Shown here: positions 45,701 through 58,383 of the stretch, piece by piece
Layout: the number at the start of each line of letters is the position of its first letter
Position numbering within the stretch: the first letter of the stretch is position 1
Assembly: GCA_001466705.2 (NCBI GenBank)
Contig: LATX02000024.1
Span: 1 to 64,000 of the forward strand
Source of the DNA: Moniliophthora roreri
Lineage: Eukaryota; Basidiomycota; Agaricomycetes; Agaricales; Marasmiaceae
Direction of reading: 5' to 3'
Length of the DNA: 64,000 bases
Translations under genes and position numbers: made by a program
The notes under the pieces: generated by a model
Told to the model about the DNA's origin: nothing
Databases searched by the model: none
What the model saw: only the letters and a program-made list of their open reading frames with translations

Positions 45701-48700
45701 CAAAGCTAAGGGCAAAAAGACGATGCGCAAAAGAGTACATACCGAGATAATCTTAACATGACTTTCTCCAATGATGAGCTCGACTGCAACGCGTGCGTGG
45801 TCGGTCGTTTTCCACGCCACGTCTTTGAACATATCGATGGCTTCCTGTTCTAGATTTACTAAATGCGAAATCAATGCGTAGCACAAATATTTAAAGAAGG
45901 CAGCTCACAGGGCCCTTGCAATGCGGGAGATTCGATTACTGTAGCAGGAATATGGAGGGCCAGCTCCTGGAGTGTGCAGGACGCTTTGATTTCTGCACAG
46001 AAAGCAGTTCCTACAAAATGTAAGCTTGTTGTGGTTTTATCGGACGGACGGTAAATCATACCTGCAAAGACGTTGTATAACCTTCGGAGATACTTTTGCG
46101 TGAGAGTGTTAGCGTTCAAGATATGAGTCCTCATAAATCTTGTCCGGATGTCGTATGGAACGAGCTCAGCGCAGTACTTCAACCACCGAAGAGGCAGTTC
46201 TGATATTCCGGTCAAATCTGTACAATCTAAGATGACATCGAAGTAATGGTCTTTGTACTTCGGTGATTGGAGGACCTATAACGAGTTATCAGCCAGACAA
46301 GTCGAGGCAAACTCACCACGATCCTTACCTTAAAGATGTGATACATCAATAACTCCACGTCCAATGCTTCGACATCAATCTTGTTGAATCGTAAAACAAA
46401 ATAGGCCGTATCATGTACGTCCTGCATGATTAATTGAGTCTCGGGCACTAAAAATATCCGATCCTTGAGCGTACCTCGACAGTTTCGAGAAAGATGTCAT
46501 GTACCAGGTCCGTGACCTTGTTTGCATGCCGCTTCATTAAGTCCTTATACTCGGGATGCTCGCTACTGCCCAATGAGCTCGTCCGGGGTACCTCAAGAGG
46601 AGATCCAAGGTCCACCAATAACGTGCAAAGATTGTCCCACGCGTTCTTGCCGTTCGCCGCGGATGTGTCACCATCGACAGAGGGTTTGGAAATACTCAAA
46701 AGCTCCTTTCCTATCTTGTCTGCATGTTTGTCGAAGAAGCGATGCAGCACGATGAGATCTGTGTCATCCGTCGTGGTACCTAGCCACTCATCATCTTCAC
46801 CTTCTGTGGGATCAAATCTCTATTGGTTGAGAGTCAGATCACGGTCCTAAGGAAAATGAACCGAGCCGTACGTTCAGCTCACTCAAGTAGCGAGTGACAT
46901 GGGTAATATGTCCCCGGAGAAAGTCATTGAGGGCAATCATGTGTGCTTCTTTGCCGAAAAAGATATTGTTGGCCAGATTCTGAATAATTTTCGCTATTAA
47001 CATCAGACCACGGCGAAGACTTTCGTTAGGAGGATCCATATCGATGGTTTCTGGAGCCACTATTGCTGGTGAAATGAACCTGATGGTATGTGAGTACATG
47101 TAACCGATTACACAAGAACATTTCCCACCGGAGGAAGACGAAAGCACCGAGGGCAGCGAATTTGGCCTCTGGCCATCTCTGGGTTCTGAGGACGGCAAAG
47201 TAAGAGCGAGAACCACTTCCTACGGGAATATACGTACACTGTCTTCCCTATATGGACGCATATTTCCCGGAACATTCTGTATCGTCTGAGCGAATAGATA
47301 CTTAATAGGACAGAAAGAGAACTCACGATGGTATCTTGGCTGTGGATGATCCTATAATTTCCAAGAACGTCTCGGCAACATACTCGATATTCCTTCGGTT
47401 CTGTACTACATCCTGTTCAACCGCTTTCGACGGATCGAGCTCAAACCCTTGACCAGCTGGTAAACTTTCCATGTTCTTGATTAAAGGTTCGACAAGGCTT
47501 CGCAGGTAGGTGTAACCGTGAATCTTGGCAAACGCAGAGAGGAAACGCGTGCAAGTGCTGTTGCCACGGAATAATGCCGCTTCGTTCTCTAATCACGAGT
47601 CAGATTATGGGAAATCATTTAGAATATTCAACTAACCTGTTTGTGCAACCTCACGATCAATCATGACTTTCAAAAGTTTCATCAGCGATGCCCTAGCATT
47701 GAACAAGTTGAGAAGAACAGAAATCATTCCATCCACCTCGCTAGGGGGGCAGGTCTCGCATATTGCGACAGCAAGGGAAAGCTGTAAACAATATGAGTTG
47801 ATTACGACAACACATCGGGTAGTACTCACATCTGACTCTTTTACCAACTGGAGGCGAGTGTCAGTGCATGGTAATGCTCAGGCAAATAACACTTACATCA
47901 CCGAGACGAGATTGGCGCGACGTCGTGGGCGAACGATCCTCCGGGTCAAACTTGGTACCCTGACTTATCACTCGAGCAAAGACATGCGCAAATATTGTAC
48001 GCTTGCGATTATCTTCATGATATGCTAGAGGAAGACACTGCTTGAAACCGCTTTCTGTATTTGCGCTCACCAGATGCGCTAGCCCTGTGATGACCAGCTC
48101 TCGGACTTCCGTCTCTCGGTTAGATGCTCGCATTCTCTGTAATGTGTATGAGCTGATGAAAGAAGACTCTAATGCCTGTACTCACAGATTGGATGGAGCC
48201 AAGATCGGAAGTGCTGTCGGAAGTCTAAAACCGAATCCGGTCAGCAAGTCTATGTAACCAAGTCAACGGACGTACTGGTGGATCCAGGGTACAGAAGTCG
48301 AGCCCGTTCAAGAGAACAGTTTGGTACTTAATGAAAAGCCGAGAGACGAAGTGGAGACTATCATCACCGGTGGTGGACGTATCCAAAGCCCGTAACTGCA
48401 GGCGGTCTAGCAGCTTGACACACGTGCGTAATCCTGCCATATTGAGTTCGTACTGTAGCATTTGGTCCGCCGTGGCCTGTGGAACAAGAAAATTGTTACC
48501 AACGACTAAAGGAAGAAGGAATACGTCAACTGACCTCCAGAGGACGGATCCATTGTATGACAGTATCCAAGATATTATGACGGGAGATGCTGTCTTTGCG
48601 AAGAGTCAAAGTGTCCGTCCTCTCGTATGCACTGTCACAAAGGACACAGAACTTGATCTTCTCACGATATGTATCTTGGTTGACATCGAAGCGAGTTATG

Positions 48701-51700
48701 AGATGCGTGAGACCCATCAATGTCGAGCTGATGTCAATATTCACGACCTCTTCCATGCGGGTATGAGTGTTCTCGACGATAGCTTTGAGAACCGCCATGA
48801 ACTACAGAAACGTGGGCATTCAGGTCAGAACATTCGGGGACGGAACGCACCTGATCAATGAACATCATCATGACCTTTGTGTTACCAGGATCAACCTGCG
48901 TGGATTCTTCGTTATGTTCGACAGCATTGACAACCCTAAGAATACGTCAGCGGTCATTTAGCGGAGAAGAGAACGTTGACGCACTCCGCGAAATGGCTAA
49001 GGAGTTTGCTGTACAGCTTTGGGCACAGTTCTGCTCCTAGTGCCTCCCGAGCGGTATCGCGAAGCTGTGGATCTTCGGAAAACAGATAAAGGGTGACCTG
49101 GTTCACGAATATATAGACCATTTGGGACGGGTTTTCGATCGTCCGTAATTGATCAGGGAGGAATTTGGACGGTATAACACTGGTCAGAGGCTGAAGGTTC
49201 TTCTCCTCCGGCAAACACGCGCCGCCCGTTGCAGCCAAGAATAAGGTGAGATTCTGCCACTGGTGCATTTGTTCCTGCCCACGTACAGCTCAGTATCATG
49301 AAAGAACAAAGTTAGAGCGAACGAACGAACCTGAGTCATACCAGACCGCTGGCCGCTGGCTTCTTCAGGTGCTATATGAGCGTCGTCGATAAGCTCACTC
49401 AAAGCTTTCCATCGTCTGAAGCACTCCAGCCACATCGAAACATGTATCATACTGGAAGTAGGCATTAACCTTAGCAGCTTGCGTACCCTCTTTTGATGTC
49501 CCACCCGACCGACGACCATGACTTTAGGATCACCGAGCCGTTCGTACACTGGATAGCGCTTTGATAGTTCATCTTGACTGGCGAGCGGATTCTCTGGAGC
49601 GTCAGGCTGCCTTTCAGCAAAGGCCAATATACGAAGGCCTTGGGCAGCAAGATGAGATACGCCGCTATCGGCAGAAGGAAGAGAGACAAGGAGGGAAACC
49701 TCTGTAAGAAGTAGTGCTGGAATGCGGGACTTGTGACTTTGGAACTCCTTCACATGCGGAGTCTGAACGGAAGGATCGATTAGTCTATGTTTGATCGTGA
49801 AGTATCGCAACGTACGTCAGTTTTACGAACGAACATCTCTAGCAGTTGAAGGGCGAGACCTGTCCACAGACGTTGAAGATCAACGTCGTCCCTCGTGTGT
49901 AAGAGATTCGTGACAACACTGATAAGGGTCTGAGACCTAGGTGCACGAACAGACAATACTAAGTAAGAATAGTAAGACACATAATGATTACTCACAGTGA
50001 AGTCTTCAGCCATTGAACACACTCTTCATACAAGGGTTCCTGGGGTGAGAGCATAAAGCCCAACTCGGCTTCAAGCAAACACATCGACGCAGCGGAAATC
50101 TTGACAGAAGTGTCGACATTTGCTTCCCATAACTTGACCGTAGTAACTGTCCAACCTGGAGTATCCCGATCCCGCATGTTGCTCAAGAAAAAGTTGGCCC
50201 GTGCCCGCCATAGAGACAGAATTGCGAGAATCATTATTTCGCGATCGGAAAGACTGGTATAGATGAGCTTCTTGATTCGAGGACGATTGGAATTGCGCTT
50301 CAGGTTGCCAAACGAGTCGGTTTCGGGACGTCTCGTGCTAGCCGCCTGAGCAAACCTATGTGAGCGGAATAATGGATCGAGACGAAGCCTAAAATCATCA
50401 CCTTGAAAATATCGCGAAGCCGGGATGCTAGTGCGATCTCCAGTTTTTCTAGGGAGCGCTGCCAAGTGAAACGAGTGGACTATATAATCAAAGGAGTGAG
50501 CAGGATTGACGGCAGTAGAGAGTTGCACAGACCTCCTGGACGAGTGTTAGACAAGCACGTATAGCAGCAGTCTTGACTGCATCTGAGCGCTCAGGTTCGA
50601 GGCATGATGTGAACACCATCAGACCGTCTTCTTCCGAGGAGAAGCGGAACACCGAGACCAGAGCTTCTGCGTAAAGAGCTACATCTAGATCGGTGACGTA
50701 TTCCCAAAAGGCCCTTCTTGCGGGATTCCACATCTTGCTCTGCGAAGGAGACGATGGATCAGCAAAGGACGTATGATCATTAACTAGCACAAACCTTGAT
50801 CTCGTGTGCAACATCGTGCGCTAGAAGGTACAGCGGTACCTCATCACCTGCCGGCTTGATGCTTATCGCTGCACGACAAACGTCATTCGAACAAGCCAAG
50901 ACCAACTCCGCCATCTTAGGATTACTCGTGTTCTTCCGCAAGTCCTCGCTGAATTTGGACTTGGGCGTATGCCTTCCAACATCGTACTCTGATGCGGGAT
51001 CCCAAGAAGCACGCTCGGTGACACAGTGTAAAATGGTTAAGGTAGGCCAGAATTCAGACTCCAGACCGACACATTTCTTGTAGAGCAAGTCAAACACACC
51101 GGAAGCACCCTCCATTTTGCCGCGCGAGCGTATGGTTTCGTTGAATTCCGCGGGGAAGTGTTCAATCCAGGACCATATCGCAGAACGAAGAGGTACCACT
51201 ATGGCCTTGTGTGCCTCGCTTGACATGTTCACTAGTAAGGACGATAGCTCTGGAGGCAACAGACCTTAGTAGAAGGCACAAAGGTAAGCTGAAGACATAC
51301 CATTCAAGACCTGCGTCAGCCGCTGACGGTCCAACAAACTGTGACCAAGGGTATGCAGATCCACCGTATCCATGCTATCGTCATTATGTTGGGCAAGATG
51401 CCTGATCTTGGTGCTCAACCGCGAGAAAACGGCCTTCCAGTTCGATGCTGATATGTTGAAAATGATCCTTCCAGCAAATCTGGCTATATGACTGTTCAGA
51501 ACTTGCTTTGAGTTAACGGAAGACATATGCGTTTTCTCGTATACAAATGCATGCCCAGGGAAGAGCGTATTCGCCGTACTAGTACCATTACTCATCCTTC
51601 CAGAGCCCGACATGACGGAACTCGATGATGCCCGCGTCCGGAGCTCGCGTTCGAGCACTCTAGAGGCCTGACGATGCGCGGCACTGGCGGCAAGCTCCTC

Positions 51701-52639
51701 CTCTGTCTCAGCACTTGCGTGACTAATATTGACTTCCTGGAGATCTATGTGAGAAGCTGCTATCATCGCCTTGCCATTTTCGTAATCTCTGAAAGAGACA
51801 TCTGAGAATTGAGTGTTGGCTCTGACTAGTGGAGGTTCCCCTGAAGCCGTCTGGCGTAAGAACAACACCATCACGCTTAGAACGTATTTGGCGCAGCTTT
51901 CTTCCAGAGGCGGAGGCTCGTTCCATTGGACGGGTGTGGATGAACGGTCCGAGACGATTCGGCCTCGCCTCGAGGATGCAGTGGATGCAAAAGAGGGGAG
52001 ATCGGGGTCTGACCCAGGCATGGGACGGTTGCTTGTTCGAGAACTGGAGCGTGCGTTGTTCTGAGTCCATCGCGAAGTCATAGCCACGGAAAGGACTTTT
52101 AGGATGAATAGCTGTGATTGGAGCACCTCAATGGGATGATGGCCTGTATTGTCCACTTGCTGATCGGATTGTCAACAGCACGTTGAGAGGAACACGAACA
52201 AATACACGCACCTTTGACAGTCTCTCCAATAACTCGCACAGTGCATAGGCAATCGTGTCCAGCGTTTCATGTGAAAGATTTATGAGTGCATCAATGGTTT
52301 GTTGAGTCGCTGTATCCGCCTCCAACTGATCAAGAGCTACGCCAGAGATCGAAGGTAGCTGAAAGTGTGCATGACATTTAGCACCCAAAAGACCGAGACC
52401 AACTGCCCAACATGTACCTTGTTTTTGAGTCTTCCTACCAGAACTTGAACAATTTTCTGCACTGGCGTAGCTGTCACCACCGAGCCAGTAATGGGATGTC
52501 CCTGCCCAAGGACGTGATGAGATTCGCTGCTTTTATGCATGCCACGAGACCCCGAGCTTGAGCCTGCACCACTGTGTTGCGAATTTCCTCCCGCATTGGA
52601 CGCTGTCACTGCAGTAGACGGTCTACGTGTCGGAGGCAT
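42710..52639 (-). CDS. Neurofibromin/Ira-type Ras GTPase-activating protein
   Basis: A very large gene (about 10 kb, many short introns, probably about 2,600-2,800 residues). It stimulates GTP hydrolysis by Ras and so lowers cAMP/PKA or MAPK signalling at the membrane. The ATG at 52639 opens a Ser/Gly-rich start. The GAP domain lies at about 48.1-46.85 kb. Its arginine finger is in ENEAALFRGNSTCTRF (about 47550-47595), and FLRFISPAIVAPE is split by an intron between R and F (near 47077-47130). A Sec14-like segment follows (about 46.45-45.9 kb, with ALDVELLMYHIFK and LPLRWLKYC). Next comes the neurofibromin PH-like segment (about 45.7-45.45 kb, AINIAPKLG). Helical repeats then run to the stop at 42710 (LRSAGYDLLGAVC and ITLDFISEVA-like pieces near the start of this part). 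Order and motifs match neurofibromin and yeast Ira1/Ira2. All exons examined are open. Confidence 0.9.
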
Positions 52640-54128
52640 TTCCGAGATGCCTCCACGCGGTGTAGAAAGATCAGCTTGATAGATCTAGTGCCGTCGTTGT
52701 TTGATATGAATGCTTTGCCTCTATGAAAACTCGAGAGGACTGGCCAGCAGACAAAAGGAGATATTTGTCTGAAAGGTATAAAATGAACCGGCCGGACAAT
52801 ATGAGGGTAAAAGGGGGAGAGAGACTCAGAGGGGGAGGGGCACCGGGATCGTTGGGTTGAAAGACAGAGAAGTATTACGTAAAGTTAGTCTCCTCAACTG
52901 AGTATTACTTGAACTTTGTGCAGCCTCGAGGCATCTCAACTATCGAGTCAGGGCGGAACATTTCTGCAGCTGGTCCTGGTTCCCATGGACTTGATAGGAG
53001 CCTTGAAGAACGTCCTGCACGATGGTCTGACTCGTTCTGCAAGCTTCTAGCGTAATCGACTGAATTCTCTGCGTTCAAAGTCTTACCTTCCTGGCATCGA
53101 ATTCCAATTCGCAGGTCTGATGTAAATCCACCCTGTGACTATCTCCCAAAGTGCTCTCCTTCCTGTGAATCTGGTCATTCATCAAGTTGCTGCATCAAAA
53201 GAACTCTGAAAAGTCAAAATTCATACGCGTCGACCTGAGGTATCACAAGGTTTAAAGCTTGATCCCAAGCCTCCTCAAATGTCACAAGGTTGAAGCTGTA
53301 CGGACTCGGGAACACGGACCAGAGCAAGCCAGAGAGCATCCCAACGAGATCCGAAAATCTAGATAGGCTGCCACCCACCCACGACCTGCGACCCTGAGCG
53401 TGTCGCTTCCCTGAGTCAGACCAGGGAAGCGAGCGGGGGCGCTACAGGGAAGCCCAACTTACGTTGCGCAGAAAACTTGGCCACTGCTGTCTAAATTCCT
53501 GCAAAGTCTCTCTGTTTTTGTACTGCGACAGGCGGACTCTCTCCCAGTGTTCTGCTTCCATTCCATTTCGGCTTTCAGGTCGCGACCTCAGTCTTTTTAA
53601 AGCTTCCGCCTCCTTCAGGTTCGCGATTTGATTGCCAGAAGATGGGCCCCAAACTTTGACTTATTGACTTCAATATGGAATACGAAGACCACTCGACTTC
53701 GCTAATTCCACTCCTCTAATAGATAACGTTGCTCTACCAGATGTCTGCTTTATCTGACAGCCAATCTGGAACTTGAATATGAAGGCTCGGGTACTGAGCT
53801 ATGGAGAACGTTTACCAGCAGAGAAGCGAAATTTTCACCCAGATGCTGAGTTCAAACGACAAACAGAGGCGATGCCCCCATGGCTTGACAACTCCGCTTT
53901 GGCGTATTAGTCTATGCACTATCCCATTATCTATAAATGTAGTATGGTCCAGACCGTATTTGCTTCTTATTCTCGTCAAGTTCAGATTGTCGATAAAGTG
54001 TTCGAACGCAAAGGTGGTTTGGGCGCTTAGAAGGCGCATCAGCCCGCCTTTCCAAATCGGGTTATTTCCCGCGCTTATTCTGAAAATTTCCAGCGCCTGT
54101 TGCTGCCGACTCTCATTCTCCCAAAATT
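52640..54128. promoter_or_regulatory. Divergent intergenic region between the Ras-GAP and RRP7 genes
   Basis: About 1.5 kb without a supported gene, containing the 5' flanks of two outward-pointing genes. A purine-rich run (about 52805-52850, AAAGGGGGAGAGAGACTCAG) lies near the Ras-GAP side. No certain core promoter element could be assigned. Confidence 0.5.
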
Positions 54129-55157
54129 ATGCCGCCAACTTCTACCCTGTCTGTCGGCGGATTCACGGTTATACCCATTCTATACAATGACCCTTCCTCG
54201 TCTAAAACGCATTATCTCTACGCCCGAGCACACATCGGATCCAAAAACGCTGCAAAAAACCCATGGCCCAACGGTCGAACACTTTTCGTGGTCAATGTAC
54301 CACCAGACGCTACAGAGAGGGAACTCTTGATGTTATTCAAGCCATACGGAACGGTGGAAAGGGTCGTATTTGACTTGGACAGGGAGGGTAACGATGAGCA
54401 TGAGAATAACAGTGATGAAGAGGACGAAGCAGAGGCAGACGAGGAAATGAATGAGGCTGAGGAAGAAGATGAAGACGAAGGGCACAGAAGGAAACGCCGA
54501 AAAGTAACCAAGCCACAACCACCCAAGGTCGTTCCGTTACCCACCCGATCTCTGAGAAAACTTCGAAAAACGGGGCAGATAGCACATGTTATATTCCTCG
54601 ACTCGTCGTCGCTGGATCGTACATTGACCAATACACTTCAAAAGCCTCGCTTATGGCCTATATCTGGCGAAGAGCCTTCAGGTTTAGAGCACTATACTGC
54701 ACTTCATGATTCCTTACGGCCTCCGTTGGACGCAGTACGCGAACATGCTGATACCTGGATGGAACTATTTGAATTCGAGGCTGCGAAAACGAAACGACAG
54801 TCCAAGTATCGCAAAGGGGAGGCAATTGTGGACGAAGATGGGTTCACACTGGTCACTCGTGGTGGAGCATATGGCCAAACCCTGGGTGGAGGTGTCGCTG
54901 TTGCCACGAAAATATTCCAGGAGACCGGAGAGGCCAGCGAGAGGAATGCGGGAAGGCCGAAGAAGAAGAAGGAAAAGTCGAATTTTTATGCTTTCCAGAA
55001 GGCAGAGAAGCAGCGGAACGGTTCGTACCTGACTTTCTGTCATACACCCAGACTAGCTAATACTCCAATAGATCTAATCGAGCTGAAGAAGAAGTGGGAG
55101 GCAGACAAGGCCAAGGTCGAGAAATTGAAGGCATCTCGACATTTCAAACCGTATTGA
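54129..55157 (+). CDS. RRP7: Ribosomal RNA-processing protein 7 (RRP7 family)
   Basis: Works in the nucleolus in maturation of the small ribosomal subunit (UTP-C/Rrp7 module). ATG at 54129. An RRM-like domain follows the N-terminal segment (RTLFVVNVPPDATERELLML, about residues 51-70). An acidic insert (about 85-120) and a basic patch (HRRKRRKV) come next. The family signature EDGFTLVTRGG is near residue 240. The C-terminus is the RRP7 helix ending SRHFKPY. A 51-bp intron (55021-55071, GTTCGT...AATAG with CTAATA as branch site) separates RN from DLIELKKKWEADK. The intron is a multiple of three and stop-free, so an uninterrupted frame also exists. Spliced length 325 residues. Confidence 0.9.
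   Translation: MPPTSTLSVGGFTVIPILYNDPSSSKTHYLYARAHIGSKNAAKNPWPNGRTLFVVNVPPDATERELLMLFKPYGTVERVVFDLDREGNDEHENNSDEEDEAEADEEMNEAEEEDEDEGHRRKRRKVTKPQPPKVVPLPTRSLRKLRKTGQIAHVIFLDSSSLDRTLTNTLQKPRLWPISGEEPSGLEHYTALHDSLRPPLDAVREHADTWMELFEFEAAKTKRQSKYRKGEAIVDEDGFTLVTRGGAYGQTLGGGVAVATKIFQETGEASERNAGRPKKKKEKSNFYAFQKAEKQRNGSYLTFCHTPRLANTPIDLIELKKKWEADKAKVEKLKASRHFKPY
55021..55071 (+). other. Stop-free 51-bp intron in RRP7
   Basis: Donor GTTCGT, branch-like CTAATA, acceptor AATAG. Removal gives ...KQRNDLIELKK, which fits the conserved C-terminal helix. Retention would add 17 residues. Confidence 0.8.
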
Positions 55158-55619
55158 TGATTCGTCTATTTTCGCCGTCACCGTCAATACATACACCATT
55201 TTTTCGCATCCTACAGATGCTGGAAGCCCACAGATTGGCACTGCCTCGGTACTGACGTCAACTGCTTTCTATTTCTTCCTCTTGTGTCGCCGTCTTTCAT
55301 CAGACCCCGTTGACAAAAAAGAGGTCAACTTGAACCGGTAATTGGTAATGACTCGAACCTCGCATGTACATCCCTTTTTCCGTCCAGCTGTCCGGCGCCG
55401 AGTGCTCAACCTTGTAAGCAGCATAAATTACATCAACTCCAGAAGACTTTAGTGCTACACCAGTACCCTTTCAGCTCCTGGTGACCCGGAGATTTGACAC
55501 CGAAATGGAGTATCCTTCTCGCAGTCGACCCCCTAAAAATCCGAAGATCGACTTTGGTGGTGGTCTAGTTGGATCATAAGTGACAGTTCAGTCTCGCATA
55601 CACATTCATGTCTCCTGTA

Positions 55620-55840
55620 CAGCATGATCATTCAACTCGCAGAAGTTGACGGCATGAAGTTGATAGCCCCAGCTGGTACCGAAGGCAAAGTGAAGGAATG
55701 TAAAGAGGCGGACACCGCCGTTGCGTTCGACTACAAGAACATCGACACAGCAGAGGTTTCGGAGAAAGGACTTCTCAATATGTAAGACATCTACGGGAGA
55801 GACTTTGACAACTTACAAGCAAGATAATATTGGTGACCTT
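55620..55840 (+). pseudogene. Relic of a zinc-type NADPH-dependent alkenal/quinone reductase
   Basis: A short stretch reads IQLAEVDGMKLIAPAGTEGK, then AVAFDYKN and DTAEV. This resembles the nucleotide-binding (Rossmann) segment of medium-chain reductases (usually ...GMKVIASAGS-EKV...VAFNYK). A stop follows within 20 codons, the next piece (DIYGRDFDN) is a decayed version of the usual DIYWDNVGGE, and no other domain part is present. A dead fragment, not a gene. Confidence 0.5.
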
Positions 55841-56049
55841 CGCGCACCTTTGACTGCTGTCAGCCTATCAGCACGTATCATTCAGGGATTCAGGGCTGAT
55901 ATATGGATCGAAATTGGGACGAGAGATGAGTGGCCAGCGGATTGGGTTGTGAAGGATTAGAAAATAGCTAGTGACGGCCGAATTGCTTGAACTTGACTAT
56001 CGTACATGAAACCTTTACAGACTAAAGATATAATGTACAAAGAACTCCT

Positions 56050-57974
56050 TTACGGTGCGGCCAAGTGATTGGAGTGGCATTCGGAATCTCTTCCGATATC
56101 ATCTGTAGCGCCTCCGACCGCAGCTGACGACATTTCCTGCAATTTTCTCATACTAGCATTTCGTGCGCTCTCCGCAACCAATTTATGAATCTCATTCATC
56201 TCTTTATACTTCCTCTCCCCCGCCTCGTCATTCATGGCTACGCTATAATTTGACATCTTGTACAGCATCATGCCATGCTCTTCGGTGGTCTGAAGACCCT
56301 CCTCTATCAATTCAAGACCACGAAGTAAAGGACCGACCGTCTCCCTGCGGAACACGTCCCGAGGATCGCCTTCATCCTTGAAATTGGGGCGAGTTTTGGA
56401 TCTGTGATATCGAAGATTCCTCGGGTTCGAGCGTCGGACGCGGTGGCATTAGTGATGTTGGGGGCTCGGCTCAAGCCCTGAAGCCAGGCCTGACCGAGCC
56501 GAGCCCTACTGTAGGGCTTCGACCGGGCTCAGGGCTCGGGCTTGCATTTCTGAAAGCCTAAGCCCAGGGCTTGAGCCCTAGATGATATGATGGAAAGTGC
56601 AACCCGTGGCTGTTGGCAAGTGATACCCAAAAGCCCTGGCCCAAGCCGGGCCCTGCCTACGGCTCGAGCTTCTGGCGACTCGGGCTTCTGGCGGCTCAAG
56701 GGTCAGGCTCAATGTTTGGTGAGCATGAGGCCTCTCAAGCCAGGCCTAAGCCTGGGGCTTTGAGCCGAGCCGAGCCCGCAACATCACTAGGTGGCATTGG
56801 AGCATCGTGGACAAGATTGCGATCGTAGCAGCGAAGCTCATCCTGGCAAGAGGCAGCGGGAGCCATGATACTCGAAACATAGCTAATGCACAGTTCCTCG
56901 CCTTTCTTGATGCCCCGGCTGGCACGAAGGACATGGAGAAGGTAGGCGAGTCCCAGGCGCCAAAGACGTTGGCTTGACAACTAGCAACGCATCCCAAGTC
57001 AAGTGATTCGTCTAGCGAAGAGTAAAAACGACTTGCCTGTGATTTCATTGAGGAATGGTCTTCAACGTTCCGCTATAGCTGAACTTGAACGTCCCACGAT
57101 ATCGAGTGACCCTCTGAGTGAGGAAGATTTGCCATCTTTTAGTCAACTCAATGTAAGAAGGCTGCACTCAAAGCGTACCGGGTTCGTAGTAATCCTCGAT
57201 ACCAATATCTGCGCACCGGAAAATTCAGAATGGAGTCAAACAAAAGAGATAACCTCATACCATTAGTTTCGGAGATGTCATAAAGGTGACCATATCCATC
57301 TGCGACGCGGCAGTTCCATAGTTCCTTGTAGGCCTTCTGATTCTGCTCTGGCATACGATTCACTACAAATTCCATCATTCGTTTCCACTCGTTCAACTTA
57401 GCCTGTTGGCATTGCGCAGTGGTGATATGTTTTGGAATAGCCAATCGCAGCGGAATGTCCACAGGCTTGATGAGGAGGGCTCATTTAATATCTTTGATCG
57501 CAACAACGCCTCGGCCTTTTCCAGGAATATCGACAGCATGGAAGCAATCTGACTGGGTCGGAGGAGGTAGTGCCCGAGGGAAACCAGGTGTCTCGAACAT
57601 TTTACGCTTGGGTCGACCGGCGATGAAGCATTCGTGAAGCCGTTGCGGCAGTCTAGACGACTGCCATCCTCAAACTGAATAGGCAAACAGGACATGATTA
57701 GCTGCGAATCAGCCATGTCTGTTCGCTCGACGGCATGACATTCTATTCGTGCCTCCATCTGTTCGTAGCCTTCGATGGAAACTGGGCGAACAAGCTGAAT
57801 TTCGGTCAGAGCAAGAGTCGTAGCAGGCTCACCTGGGGACTTGTTCAGCTTATCAATTCCCTTTGGCTGCTGTCCAGATGTGGCTGTAGTGGCCATCTTG
57901 AGTGTCGAAGAGGCCTCGGAGCTGTCGAAAAGGCTGCGTTTTGCGGAATTATTATTGAGAAAATCGCGTTTCAT
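56050..57974 (-). pseudogene. SET-domain protein pseudogene, split by a MITE
   Basis: Reads as a decayed member of the fungal SET-domain family (putative protein lysine methyltransferases). ATG near 57974 (MKRDFLNNN). The recognisable pieces in order: GFPRALPPPTQSDCFHAVDI, then GKGRGVVAIKDIK, IDIPLRLAIPKHITT-like sequence, and IKKGEELCISYVSSIMAP. The last is the family's GEEL-x2-SY motif. Defects: a TGA at 57482-57484 inside DIK*ALLIKPVDIP, frame changes near 57200 and 56950, loss of the usual NHSC motif (CVASC instead), and a 340-bp MITE at 56450. The C-terminal helical part (RRETVGPLLRGLELIEEGL, 56355-56050) remains. The gene cannot make a full protein. Confidence 0.75.
56450..56789. mobile_element. 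hAT-type MITE, 340 bp, with perfect 8-bp target duplication
   Basis: Begins TAGTGATGTTG and ends CAACATCACTA (11-bp perfect inverted ends, continuing imperfectly through GGGCTCGGCTC). Flanked on both sides by GGTGGCAT (56442-56449 and 56790-56797), the 8-bp duplication typical of hAT transposition. The inside consists of permuted GGGCTCGG/GAGCCC/AAGCCC words and has no coding capacity. Inserted in the SET-domain pseudogene. Confidence 0.92.
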
Positions 57975-58383
57975 ATTCCTGAGGGCGATGTAGTTCAAAA
58001 GACGATGGGCAGTAACGATGGGCATCTCAAGGCTCCTAAATCGAACAACACGTCCACACACTGCCAAGGGACCAGCCTGCCCGCCAAAGATTAATCTTAC
58101 GTACTAACCTCTCATATCCACAGCCCGTCCCATCTGTAATCTGGACGAAGTTGATCTTCGCAGCAAGCTTTATTACCCTCTACGCGCCCTGGATCAGATA
58201 TAGGATCCCTTTGCCAAATGTAAGGGCCCGGTCACTGGAAATATTGAGGTCGGTATGATTGTCTGTGCACGACGAACAACGTCAAGTCAGCATTCGTGTA
58301 TGCAGAGACGAGCGTAGCATGATGATTACAGTATGTCCGACCTCTCATACCAATGCAATATCATGAATCCAGATATCATAGTA

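Noticed and set aside
56450..56797. Removal of the hAT MITE restoring the SET gene
   Set aside because: After removal of the element and one GGTGGCAT copy the frame still runs into a stop, and other stops and frameshifts remain in the gene.
57003..57266. Plus-strand 87-codon frame with SEEDLPSF
   Set aside because: Lies antisense to the SET pseudogene and has no family match; judged a chance frame.
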